A DNA stretch of 6,946 bases from an uncultured Clostridia bacterium (GCA_947167725.1 CAMVJF010000089.1:1-6946), one strand, 5' to 3'; shown: positions 1 to 5,555, counted from the stretch's first letter. Program-made: numbers and translations. Notes: generated by a model not told the origin, from the sequence alone.

Positions 1-778
1 GGCCGCGATCGCCGCGGCCAGGTCGGAGGGGGATTCGCTGGGCGGGATCGTCGAGTGCGCGGTCTTCTCTCTGCCCGCCGGGCTCGGCGGGCCTCTGTTC
101 GAGGGGCTCGAAGGCCGGCTCGCCGAGGCGCTCTTCGCCATCCCCGCCGTCAAGGGCGTGGACTTCGGCGCGGGCTTCGGTGCCGCGCGCCTGCGCGGGA
201 GCGAGAACAACGATCCCTTCGTGCTCCGCGGCGGCCGCGTCGTGACCGAGACGAACCGCTGCGGCGGTCTGCTCGGCGGGATCACGGACGGCATGCCTCT
301 GCGCTTTCGCGTCGCCTTCAAGCCCACGCCCTCGATCGCGAAGGCGCAGCGCAGCGTCGATCTGGACAGGATGGAAGAGACGGAGCTCGTGATCGCAGGC
401 CGTCACGACCCCTGCGTCGTGCCGCGCGCCGTCCCTTGCGTGGAGGCGGCGGCCGCGCTCGTGCTCTGCGACGCGCTGCTCGGCGCCGATATGTCCGGAG
501 AGGGCCTCCCGGCTCTGCGCGGACGCATCGACGGCATCGACCGCGAGCTGCTCGCGCTCTTTGAGCGGCGTCTCGCCGTCTGCGGCGAGATCGCGGCGTA
601 CAAGCAGAAGCACGGTCTCGCGGTCCTCGACGGCGCGCGCGAGGAGGAAAAGCTGCGCGCGATTCGCTCGCTGAGCGATCCGGCGCTGCGGGACTACGAC
701 GAGGCGCTCTGGCGCGAGATCATGGCGCTGAGCCGCCGCCGTCAGCGCGAGCTGACGGGAAGGGAGAACGAGGAATGA
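1..778 (+). CDS. aroC: Chorismate synthase (C-terminal part) fused to AroQ-type chorismate mutase; 5' end outside window
   Basis: The reading frame enters from the left edge (first whole codon at base 2) and gives 258 residues. Residues 1 to about 161 are the C-terminal part of chorismate synthase, the FMN-dependent enzyme turning EPSP into chorismate. Visible family blocks are ARSEGDSLGGIVE, PAVKGVDFG, GSENND, the GGLLGGITDG loop, FKPTPSI and RHDPCVVPRAVP. About 200 N-terminal residues are missing. From about residue 169 (base 506) a second domain begins that aligns without gaps to the E. coli PheA mutase domain, which rearranges chorismate to prephenate. Its active-site set is intact: Arg at 518, Arg at 569, Lys at 602, Asp at 629, Arg at 638, Glu at 641, Ser at 731 and Gln at 743 (codon starts), matching E. 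coli R11, R28, K39, D48, R51, E52, S84 and Q88. The joint is short and has no stop or frameshift. The stop overlaps the next start (ATGA). A separate mutase start is unlikely because no ribosome binding site is evident near the joint. The enzyme calls are firm; channelling between the domains is inference. Confidence 0.95.
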   Translation, partial: AAIAAARSEGDSLGGIVECAVFSLPAGLGGPLFEGLEGRLAEALFAIPAVKGVDFGAGFGAARLRGSENNDPFVLRGGRVVTETNRCGGLLGGITDGMPLRFRVAFKPTPSIAKAQRSVDLDRMEETELVIAGRHDPCVVPRAVPCVEAAAALVLCDALLGADMSGEGLPALRGRIDGIDRELLALFERRLAVCGEIAAYKQKHGLAVLDGAREEEKLRAIRSLSDPALRDYDEALWREIMALSRRRQRELTGRENEE

Positions 779-2001
779 AAAAATGCGGACTTGTCGGCGG
801 GAAGCTCGGCCACAGCTATTCCCCCTATATCCACGCGAAGCTGGCGGACTATGCGTACCGTCTTTACGAACTGGCCCCGGAGGAACTAGAGGGCTTCATC
901 CGCGGCGGCGAGTGGGACGGGCTGAACGTCACGATCCCCTATAAAAAGACGGTGCTGCCCTGGTGCGACGAGCTCTCGGACACGGCGCGCCGCATCGGCT
1001 GCGTCAACACCCTCGTGCGCCGCGCCGACGGGAGCATTTACGGCGACAACACCGACGCCTACGGCTTTCGGCTGCTGCTGCGCCGCGCGGGGATCGACCC
1101 CGCGGGAAAGAAGGTCCTCGTCTTCGGCAGCGGCGGCGCCTCGGTCATGGCCTGCGCCGTGCTCGAGGAGCTCGGGGCCGGGAGCGTCACGGTCGTCTCC
1201 CGCCGCGGGGAGGACAACTATGAAAACCTCCCGCGCCACTACGACGCGGAGATCCTCGTCAACGCCACGCCTCTCGGCATGTACCCCGACAATGGCTCCG
1301 CGCCCTGCCCGCTCGCGCCCTTCACGTGCTGCGAGGGCGTGGCCGACGTGGTCTATAATCCGGCGCGCACGGCCCTTCTGCTCGACGCGGAGGCGCGGGG
1401 CATCCCCTGCTCCAACGGGCTGTATATGCTCGTCGCGCAGGCCAAGCGTTCCGCCGAGCAGTTCCTCGGCGCCGCGATCGACGACGGCGTGATCGACCGC
1501 ATCGAGCGCGCGCTCTCCTTTGATATGCGCAACCTCGTCCTTGTCGGCATGCCCGGCTGCGGCAAGAGCACGGTCGCGAAGCTGCTCGCCGAGGCGCTGG
1601 GGCGCGAGTGCGTCGAGGCGGACGCCGAGATCGAGCGCGCGGCGGGCATGACGATCCCCGAGATCTTCGCCCTCGGCGGCGAGGATCGCTTCCGCGCGAT
1701 CGAGACCGGGGTCCTCGCCTCGCTCGGCAAGCTCTCGGGCAGGGTGATCTCCAGCGGCGGCGGCTGCGTCACGCGCGAGGAGAACTATCCGCTGCTGCAC
1801 CAGAACGGCACGATCGTCTGGCTGCGGCGCGACACGGCGAAGCTCACGAAGGAGGGCCGCCCGATCTCGCTGCGCAGCGATCTCGGCGAGCTCTATGAGC
1901 GCCGCAGACCGCTCTACGAGCGTTTTGCCGACTACACCGTCTCCAACGACGGCGCGCCCGAGGATACCGTGCGCGAGATCCTCGCGCTCACGAGGCTCTG
2001 A
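775..2001 (+). CDS. Bifunctional shikimate dehydrogenase / shikimate kinase (AroE-AroK fusion)
   Basis: A 408-residue cytoplasmic fusion. Residues 1 to about 248 are shikimate dehydrogenase (NADPH-dependent reduction of 3-dehydroshikimate). The shikimate-binding SYSP is at 14-17, NVTIPYK has catalytic Lys57, Asn78 lies in GCVNT, Asp94 in GDNTD, the nucleotide loop GSGGAS is at 118-123, SRR at 142-144 suits the NADP 2'-phosphate, and NATPLGM is at 163-169. Residues 252-408 are shikimate kinase (ATP-dependent 3-phosphorylation): Walker A GMPGCGKST 258-266, Asp283 and Arg307 for shikimate, GGG 328-330, lid GRP 361-363 and RRPLYERFAD near the end. The usual first Asp of the DxD pair is Glu281, a mild change. 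There is almost no linker. The order is dehydrogenase then kinase, in pathway order, and each domain is close to normal single-enzyme length. The start is set by AGGGAG at 761-766 and the ATGA overlap with the upstream gene. A strong terminator follows, so this ends the operon. No single standard symbol covers the fusion. Confidence 0.96.
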   Translation: MKKCGLVGGKLGHSYSPYIHAKLADYAYRLYELAPEELEGFIRGGEWDGLNVTIPYKKTVLPWCDELSDTARRIGCVNTLVRRADGSIYGDNTDAYGFRLLLRRAGIDPAGKKVLVFGSGGASVMACAVLEELGAGSVTVVSRRGEDNYENLPRHYDAEILVNATPLGMYPDNGSAPCPLAPFTCCEGVADVVYNPARTALLLDAEARGIPCSNGLYMLVAQAKRSAEQFLGAAIDDGVIDRIERALSFDMRNLVLVGMPGCGKSTVAKLLAEALGRECVEADAEIERAAGMTIPEIFALGGEDRFRAIETGVLASLGKLSGRVISSGGGCVTREENYPLLHQNGTIVWLRRDTAKLTKEGRPISLRSDLGELYERRRPLYERFADYTVSNDGAPEDTVREILALTRL

Positions 2002-2010
2002 ACAGGACAC

Positions 2011-2056
2011 GCGTTCCCGCCGCAAGCGGTTTTTTGCGGCGGGAACGCTGTTTTTT
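2011..2056 (+). terminator. Intrinsic terminator of the aromatic operon
   Basis: A perfect 15-bp inverted repeat (2011-2025 with 2034-2048, 8-base loop) starts 9 bases after the stop codon. It is followed by a T6 run at 2051-2056 inside a pyrimidine-rich tract. This is a textbook Rho-independent terminator and separates the aromatic genes from the cyclic nucleotide unit. Confidence 0.95.
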
Positions 2057-2088
2057 CTCTTTTGCTCTCCGTTCGGCACAGATTGTTG

Positions 2089-2118
2089 TTGAAACGCGGC
2101 GCGCTTTCATGTTAGAAT
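2089..2118 (+). promoter_or_regulatory. Probable sigma-A type promoter of the cyclic nucleotide operon
   Basis: TTGAAA (2089-2094) and TAGAAT (2113-2118) are separated by 18 bases. Each is one base from the consensus -35 and -10 hexamers. A TG at 2110-2111 adds an extended -10. The predicted transcription start is near 2125, leaving a leader of about 100 bases before the first gene. The site lies just after the upstream terminator, as expected for an independent unit. Not experimentally shown. Confidence 0.75.
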
Positions 2119-2124
2119 ATACAA

Positions 2125-2224
2125 AAGTGAAAAACAGCCGTACGCCCCGCACGGCGTTCGGCGCACGGGATCCCGGATAACCGGGCTCAACGGAGCCACG
2201 CAGTCAGATATACAGGAGGTCAGG
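2125..2224 (+). promoter_or_regulatory. Structured 5' leader of the cyclic nucleotide operon
   Basis: About 100 untranslated bases contain several small inverted repeats, some mutually exclusive: 2137-2141 with 2151-2155, or instead 2142-2146 with 2153-2157; 2172-2176 with 2181-2185 (loop ATAA); and 2184-2188 with 2193-2197 (loop AACG), which shares two bases with the previous stem. The ribosome binding site AGGAGG (2214-2219) sits 5 bases before the ATG at 2225. I could not match the leader to a riboswitch class I know. Competing stems suggest possible regulation, but short GC-rich stems also arise by chance. Confidence 0.4.
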
Positions 2225-2617
2225 ATGGAAACAAGAGCATTCAGAGAAGGGGCGGTCATCTTCCGTCAGGGCGACAAGGGTGACTGCCTGTACGACGTCT
2301 ATCAGGGCAGGGTCGGCATTTACGCGGACTACGGCACGGAGCGCGAGCAGCTTCTGGCGGAATACTACACGGATCAGTTCTTCGGCGAGATGGGCCTGCT
2401 CGACCGCGCGCCGCGCAGCGCCACGGCGGTCGCGCTGGAGGACACGACCCTCGGCATCATCACCGAGGAGACCTTCGGCGAGTACTTCCGCAGCAAGCCC
2501 GCCAAGGTGCTTATGATCATGCAGCAGCTCAGCCAGAACCTTCGCAGGAGGACCAACGACTATTTCGAGGTCTGCCGCAGCATCCACGAGCTGGCAGAGA
2601 AGGAGGGGATCGCATGA
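2225..2617 (+). CDS. Stand-alone cyclic nucleotide-binding domain protein (first of a tandem pair)
   Basis: A 130-residue protein made of a single CRP/PKA-type cyclic nucleotide-binding domain. The N-terminal beta-barrel opens with FREGAVIFRQGD (6-17) and contains the YGT turn near 36-38. The phosphate-binding cassette runs FFGEMGLLDRAPRSATAVA (52-70), with Gly54 and Glu55 for the ribose and Arg64 for the cyclic phosphate. The residue after that Arg is Ser65. Residues from about 84 on are helical (the C-helix region) and the protein ends there: there is no helix-turn-helix, so it is not a CRP-like transcription factor as it stands. It has no signal peptide or membrane segment. The start is fixed by AGGAGG 5 bases upstream of ATG. 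Its stop overlaps the next start (ATGA). Likely role: cytoplasmic cNMP sensor acting through a partner protein, perhaps its paralogue. Partner and ligand are unknown. Confidence 0.9.
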   Translation: METRAFREGAVIFRQGDKGDCLYDVYQGRVGIYADYGTEREQLLAEYYTDQFFGEMGLLDRAPRSATAVALEDTTLGIITEETFGEYFRSKPAKVLMIMQQLSQNLRRRTNDYFEVCRSIHELAEKEGIA

Positions 2618-3147
2618 TCGTCAAAACGTTCAAAAAGGGCGAGGTCATCTTCCGCCAGGGCGACTACGCCGAGGAGATGTACGATATCCGCTTCGGCAGC
2701 GTCGCCGTCTATGTCGGCTACGGCACGGACGACGAGACTCAGCTCACCACGCTCAAAGCCGGGCAGTTCCTCGGCGAGATGGGCATGATCGAGTCCTATC
2801 CCCGCAGCGCCACCGCCGTCGCCGCGGAGGACGGCACAGAGCTCGTCACCATCGACCGCGACACGCTCTCGGAGTATTTCAAGAACCAGCCGGAGCGCCT
2901 GCTCGAGATCATGCGTCACATCAGCATGCGCATCCGCGTCCTGACCGAGGAGTACACCGAGGCCTGCCGCATCCGCGACGAGCTGATCGCGACGCAGAAG
3001 AAGCCGGAGACGCGCAAAAAGTCCCTGCTCGAGCGTATCCGCGAGTATCTCGATTTCTACAACGAGTGCCTGAAATCCGTTCCGGTGGACTATATCTCCC
3101 TCAACCCCGAGTTCTACCATTTCTCCGGCGGCCGCCACTGGGAATAA
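2614..3147 (+). CDS. Cyclic nucleotide-binding domain protein with short C-terminal tail (second of the pair)
   Basis: A 177-residue paralogue of the preceding protein. The two share, without gaps, the FRQGD block, the YD..G.V..Y..YGT stretch, the cassette with GEMG and PRSATAVA, EYF, and the end of the C-helix (Y.E.CR). Gly54, Glu55, Arg64 and Ser65 occupy the same residue numbers, so a cyclic nucleotide should bind. After the binding domain (to about 125) comes a basic stretch (KKPETRKKS, 129-137) and a tail of about 40 residues rich in aromatics (REYLDFYNECL, then NPEFYHFSGGRHWE) that I do not recognise. There is no helix-turn-helix, catalytic motif or membrane segment. The ribosome binding site AGGAGGGG (2601-2608) lies just before the ATG, which overlaps the upstream stop. 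The tail is the only obvious candidate for an output or partner-binding surface in the pair. The TAA stop is followed by 75 bases before the cyclase. Confidence 0.9.
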   Translation: MIVKTFKKGEVIFRQGDYAEEMYDIRFGSVAVYVGYGTDDETQLTTLKAGQFLGEMGMIESYPRSATAVAAEDGTELVTIDRDTLSEYFKNQPERLLEIMRHISMRIRVLTEEYTEACRIRDELIATQKKPETRKKSLLERIREYLDFYNECLKSVPVDYISLNPEFYHFSGGRHWE

Positions 3148-3158
3148 GCTGAAGAAGA

Positions 3159-3221
3159 ACAAACCCTGAGATCGCTCCGCGCCCCACGCGGAGCGATCGG
3201 GCGTGAAGGGAGTTTTTTTGT
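3159..3221 (+). promoter_or_regulatory. Hairpin between the second binding protein and the cyclase; possible translational control element
   Basis: A perfect 12-bp stem (3170-3181 with 3187-3198, loop CCCCA) lies in the only non-overlapping junction of the operon. A T7 run (3213-3219) follows, but 14 bases after the stem, too far for an ordinary intrinsic terminator. The outer flanks can also pair: CCCT 3164-3167 with AGGG 3207-3210, and ACAAA 3159-3163 with TTTGT 3217-3221. AGGG is part of the cyclase ribosome binding site (AAGGGAG, 3206-3212), so the full fold could hide it. The main stem is certain as sequence; the regulatory role is inference. Confidence 0.5.
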
Positions 3222-3222
3222 C

Positions 3223-4647
3223 GTGGAACGACAGCAGTTCATCCAAAACAGCATCATACGCGATCTGGCGGAGGGCGTGATGGTCGTCCGCTTCGACGGC
3301 GTGATCGAGCAGGCGAACGACGCGGCGCTGCAGATCCTTGAACGGGAGCGCGGCGAGCTTCTCGGCCGCCGCTTTGCCGCCGCCTTCTTCACCGACGACG
3401 AGAACGACGCCTTTATCCAGAGCGTGCTCGACGCCGTCTATGAAAAAGGCCGCCGGCAGGAGAGCTACGTCCCCTACCGCCGGGGCGGGAAGGTCAAGCA
3501 GCTGCGCATCGTTTCGTCCTGTCTGCATGAGGACGAGCGCGTGATCGGCGTGATCCTGCTCATCAGCGACATCACCGAGCTGAGCGAGATGCGCGACGCG
3601 ATCCGCGCCATGAACACGATCCAGAGCCTCAACCGTCAGCTGGAGCTGCGCAACCGCGTCCTGCAGGAGACTTTCGGCCGCTACCTTTCGGACGACGTCG
3701 TCCGGGAGATCCTCGACTCTCCCGGCGGCTGGCAGCTCGGCGGGCAAAAGCGCCGCCTCACGGTCCTGATGAGCGACCTGCGCGGCTTCACGGCCATGAG
3801 CGAGCGCATGGAGCCCCAGGCGCTCGTCTCGATGCTCAACCACTATTTCGCCCTCATGTACGAGGAGATCGAGCGCTTCCGCGGCACGCTCATCGAGTTT
3901 CTCGGCGACGGCATGATGGTCATATTCGGCGCGCCCGCGGAGAGCTCGAGCCACGCCGCCGACGCGGCGGCCGCAGCGATCGGGATGCAGCGGCGTATGA
4001 AGGAGGTCAATCTCTGGAACGCCGAGCACGGCTATGAGCCGCTCGGCATGGGCATCGGCATCAACACCGACACGGTGATCCTCGGCAACATCGGCTCGGA
4101 AAAGCGCACGAAATACGGTGTGCTCGGCGCTGCGGTCAACCTGACCGGCCGGATCGAGAGCTATACGACGGCCGGGCAGATCCTGATCTCCTCCTCCACC
4201 CGGGAGGCGATCGGCGCAGAGCTCGGCGTCCGGCGGACGCTCCGGGTGCTTCCCAAGGGCATGGACAGGGAGATCACGCTCTACGATATCTGCGCCCTCG
4301 GCGCGCCCTACGCGATCGCGCTGGAGTCCGGGGAGAAGCCCCCTCTGCGCCCGCTCGTGCCGGTGACGCTGCGCTATACGCTCCTCGACGGAAAGCACGC
4401 GGAGGGCGGCGTCCGCGAGACGGAGCTGCTCGCGCTGTCGGACGACGAGGCTCTGCTCGGCTCCGGCACGGCGCTCGGGCTCTATGACAATATCCGCATC
4501 GTGCTCGGCGACGGGCTCTACGCCAAGGTCACGGACATACGGGCGGAGGGTGTCCGCGTCTGCTTTACGGCAAAGCCGCCGGAGTTCGCCGCGTGGAGGG
4601 ACGCTCTCTGGGGCGCGTCCTCCGGGAGGAAGGAGGCTCAGCCATGA
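3223..4647 (+). CDS. PAS domain-class III nucleotide cyclase (adenylate or guanylate cyclase) with extra C-terminal domain
   Basis: A 474-residue soluble protein predicted to make a 3',5'-cyclic nucleotide. An N-terminal PAS domain (about 7-120, with EGVMVVRFDGVIEQAN and a closing ILLISDITE) is the likely signal input. A helical linker (121-160) leads to the catalytic domain (about 176-357). Metal-binding aspartates are Asp185 (SDLRGF) and Asp229 (FLGDG); the transition-state pair Asn306 and Arg310 (VNLTGR) is present, so the enzyme looks active. The base-recognition positions are unusual: Glu225 where adenylate cyclases have Lys, and Gly299 where they have Asp or Thr. Residues about 375-455 form a predicted beta-rich domain reminiscent of PilZ, without clear c-di-GMP motifs. 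There are no membrane segments. The start is GTG at 3223, supported by AAGGGAG 10 bases upstream and because the PAS fold begins almost at once; no ATG fits. The stop overlaps the hydrolase start (ATGA). Function is firm at the level of a class III cyclase; nucleotide choice is unresolved. Confidence 0.93.
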   Translation: MERQQFIQNSIIRDLAEGVMVVRFDGVIEQANDAALQILERERGELLGRRFAAAFFTDDENDAFIQSVLDAVYEKGRRQESYVPYRRGGKVKQLRIVSSCLHEDERVIGVILLISDITELSEMRDAIRAMNTIQSLNRQLELRNRVLQETFGRYLSDDVVREILDSPGGWQLGGQKRRLTVLMSDLRGFTAMSERMEPQALVSMLNHYFALMYEEIERFRGTLIEFLGDGMMVIFGAPAESSSHAADAAAAAIGMQRRMKEVNLWNAEHGYEPLGMGIGINTDTVILGNIGSEKRTKYGVLGAAVNLTGRIESYTTAGQILISSSTREAIGAELGVRRTLRVLPKGMDREITLYDICALGAPYAIALESGEKPPLRPLVPVTLRYTLLDGKHAEGGVRETELLALSDDEALLGSGTALGLYDNIRIVLGDGLYAKVTDIRAEGVRVCFTAKPPEFAAWRDALWGASSGRKEAQP

Positions 4648-5450
4648 ATCAGCCCTTTTCCCTGACGGTGCTCGGTGCGCGCGGCTCGATGGCGAGCGGC
4701 CGCCGGGAGCTGATGCGCTTCGGCGGGGACAGTTCCTGCTACATGGTGCGCGCGGGAGACGAGACGGTCTTTCTCGACGCGGGGAGCGGCCTCGTCTCCG
4801 CGCCCCCGCGCTTTCCGAAGCCGCCGGTCGTCCTGCTGAGCCATCTGCATCTCGACCATCTGCTCGGGCTGGGGATGTACCCCGGCTTCGACGTCCCCGG
4901 GCAGCGGGCGCGCATCTTCGTCCCCTTCTGTGAGAGCGAGGCGGAGGCGAACGCCCTGCTGGACCGCGTGTTCTCTCCCCCGATCTGGCCGCTGCGCCTC
5001 TCCGCTTTCCGGGGCGAGCCCGTGCTCCTGCCCCTGCCGGATCGGCTTGCGCTCGGAGACCTCCTCATCGAGACGATGGAGGGACACCATCCGGACCGCG
5101 CCATGATCTTCCGGCTCAGCTTCGAGGGACGGAGCATCGTCTACGCGACGGACTATGAGTACGAGGAGAGCTCTTTTGAAACGCTCGCCGACTTCGCGCG
5201 GGGCGCGGAGCTGCTGCTCTGCGACGCGCAGTTCACCGACGAGGAGTATCCTGCCCGGCGCGGCTTCGGCCACTCGACGCCCGGCATGGCGCTCGAGCTC
5301 CTGCGCCGCAGCGACGCGAAGCGGCTGCTCCTCATCCATCATTCCCCCTCCGTTGAGGACGAGACCCTGCTGCTCCGGGAGCGGACGCTGGAAGACCGGC
5401 GCGCCTCCTACGCGCGCGAGGGCATGACCATCGAACTGCAGGACCTCTGA
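4644..5450 (+). CDS. Metallo-beta-lactamase-fold hydrolase, probable cyclic nucleotide phosphodiesterase
   Basis: A 268-residue cytoplasmic MBL-fold enzyme. The opening LTVLGARGSM (7-16) and FLDAGSGL (43-50) are typical of the fold. The metal motif SHLHLDH (66-72) gives His67, His69, Asp71 and His72; further ligands are probably His148 or His149, Asp170 (ATDYE), and His232 or His233 (LIHHSP). The block DAQFTDEEYP followed by GFGHST (194-212) marks an MBL subfamily common in bacteria but poorly characterised. The HxHLDHLxGL part resembles the class II cyclic nucleotide phosphodiesterase signature, though the match then breaks down. Being translationally coupled (ATGA) to a nucleotide cyclase, it most likely hydrolyses that cyclase's product; this is inference from motif and context. 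The start at 4644 is preferred over an in-frame upstream start at 4593, because AGGAGG (4631-4636) lies 7 bases before it and the fold begins at once. Tandem stops (TGA TAA) end it. Confidence 0.88.
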   Translation: MNQPFSLTVLGARGSMASGRRELMRFGGDSSCYMVRAGDETVFLDAGSGLVSAPPRFPKPPVVLLSHLHLDHLLGLGMYPGFDVPGQRARIFVPFCESEAEANALLDRVFSPPIWPLRLSAFRGEPVLLPLPDRLALGDLLIETMEGHHPDRAMIFRLSFEGRSIVYATDYEYEESSFETLADFARGAELLLCDAQFTDEEYPARRGFGHSTPGMALELLRRSDAKRLLLIHHSPSVEDETLLLRERTLEDRRASYAREGMTIELQDL

Positions 5451-5463
5451 TAATCGCATCCTC

Positions 5464-5499
5464 CGGCCGCGCGTCCCCGTCGACGCGCGGCCGTTTTTT
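5464..5499 (+). terminator. Intrinsic terminator of the cyclic nucleotide operon
   Basis: A perfect 12-bp GC stem (5464-5475 with 5482-5493, 6-base loop) is followed directly by T6 (5494-5499). It lies 13 bases after the hydrolase stop and closes the four-gene unit. Confidence 0.95.
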
Positions 5500-5526
5500 G
5501 CTCCCCGACGCGCCGCCGACGCACGC

Positions 5527-5555
5527 TTGATGTTTTCCGGGCGATGTGGTATGCT
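5527..5555 (+). promoter_or_regulatory. Probable promoter of trmB and the exonuclease gene
   Basis: TTGATG (5527-5532) and TATGCT (5550-5555) are spaced by 17 bases, with TG at 5547-5548 as an extended -10. The predicted start is near 5562, giving a short leader of about 24 bases. It sits just after the previous terminator, as expected. Not experimentally shown. Confidence 0.7.

Noticed and set aside
158..160. GTG as start of a short gene in place of the chorismate synthase fragment
   Set aside because: The frame is open to the left edge and the codons before 158 encode conserved chorismate synthase sequence.
886..2079. 397-codon open frame on the - strand
   Set aside because: Antisense shadow of the AroE-AroK fusion; it runs through the terminator and shows no recognisable domain.
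2125..2224. Known cyclic dinucleotide (GEMM) or other standard riboswitch
   Set aside because: The conserved core bases I would expect for GEMM, ZTP, fluoride or guanidine classes are not present.
2225..3147. CNB proteins as CRP/FNR transcription factors
   Set aside because: Neither protein has a helix-turn-helix after the C-helix; both are too short, and no frameshifted DNA-binding domain is visible downstream.
3170..3219. Intrinsic terminator between CNB2 and the cyclase
   Set aside because: The stem is perfect but the T run starts 14 bases after it, so ordinary termination is doubtful; recorded as a possible control element instead.
2560..4398. 612-codon open frame on the - strand
   Set aside because: It lies opposite the CNB and cyclase genes, which show catalytic motifs. 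Its product is a low-complexity mix of A, D, E, H, L, R and V, typical of the antisense shadow of GC-rich coding DNA.
4593..4643. Upstream in-frame start for the MBL hydrolase
   Set aside because: It would add 17 residues inside the cyclase gene. The ATG at 4644 has an ideal AGGAGG and gives the normal fold start.
4484..4933. 149-codon + strand frame across the cyclase/hydrolase junction
   Set aside because: Arg/Ser/Pro/Ala-rich out-of-frame translation overlapping two well-supported genes.
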